Positions 63,973 through 64,000 of a stretch of 64,000 bases of DNA are shown piece after piece; positions within the stretch are counted from its first letter, which is position 1, and every line of letters starts with the position of its first letter. The position numbers and the translations under genes were made by a program. The stretch comes from an uncultured Lachnospiraceae bacterium (GTDB taxonomy: Bacteria; Bacillota; Clostridia; Lachnospirales; Lachnospiraceae), in the NCBI GenBank assembly GCA_900548905.1, contig URMK01000023.1, forward strand, positions 28,392 to 92,391. Reading direction: 5' to 3'. The notes beneath the pieces were generated by a model, which saw nothing but the letters and a program-made list of their open reading frames with translations, made no database searches and had not been told where the DNA came from.

Positions 63973-64000
63973 TCACCTCCTTAAAAAGCAGCAAAGCCAG

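Overview
The window looks like Firmicutes DNA of the class Clostridia, most likely a gut Lachnospiraceae. This is inferred from protein style, strong AGGAGG ribosome binding sites, a TetM-like ribosomal protection protein and an HK97-type siphoprophage. The order of a few core-like genes is broken by a large accessory region rich in defence genes, mobile-element debris and gene fragments, and the right third is a prophage.

Layout. 1-8.0 kb: a ribosomal protection (tet-type) GTPase with leader peptide and attenuator; a two-gene REC/HD-GYP/GGDEF plus Hpt signalling unit; a gene-poor 1 kb; and a response regulator, histidine kinase and ABC ATPase operon that has no permease. 8.0-23.4 kb: one minus-strand run of ten tightly packed genes. 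In transcription order it encodes a type II Wadjet system (jetA, jetB, jetC, jetD), with jetD fused to a C-terminal TIR domain, then cas6, a DUF6602 PD-(D/E)XK-like nuclease, cas10 and three RAMP proteins (Csm3-, Csm4- and Csm5-like). I see no CRISPR array, cas1/cas2, small subunit or CARF effector. A zinc-ribbon/HTH gene is transcribed divergently from jetA. 24.1-36 kb: debris and small accessory genes: an IS200-type tnpA interrupted by a decayed group II intron, GNAT and DHFR-like genes, a decayed prophage tail module carrying a RelE-type toxin-antitoxin pair, an IS91-type transposase fragment, a sigma-like regulator, an HrgA nuclease, and DUF3795 and DUF3781 proteins. 36.0-41.0 kb: a complete QatABCD defence operon preceded by a 3' fragment of a BREX pglX-like gene. 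41.3-64 kb: a minus-strand prophage from serine recombinase through lysis, tail, head and terminase genes to part of a C5-cytosine methyltransferase; its early and lysogeny region lies beyond the window.

How the parts fit. Four defence modules (type III CRISPR-like, Wadjet II-TIR, HrgA, Qat) and a BREX remnant make this a defence island. Wadjet recognises and cleaves circular plasmid DNA. Type III complexes recognise RNA and can signal through Cas10. Qat is an anti-phage system. The prophage also carries cargo in its late operon. An AT-rich gene of unknown function sits between the tail chaperone and the tape measure gene, at the position where the decayed prophage copy carries the toxin-antitoxin pair. 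Three host-like genes sit between terminase and portal.

The items I would follow first are the JetD-TIR fusion with its internal start site, the array-less type III operon with its built-in DUF6602 nuclease, and the unknown prophage cargo gene.
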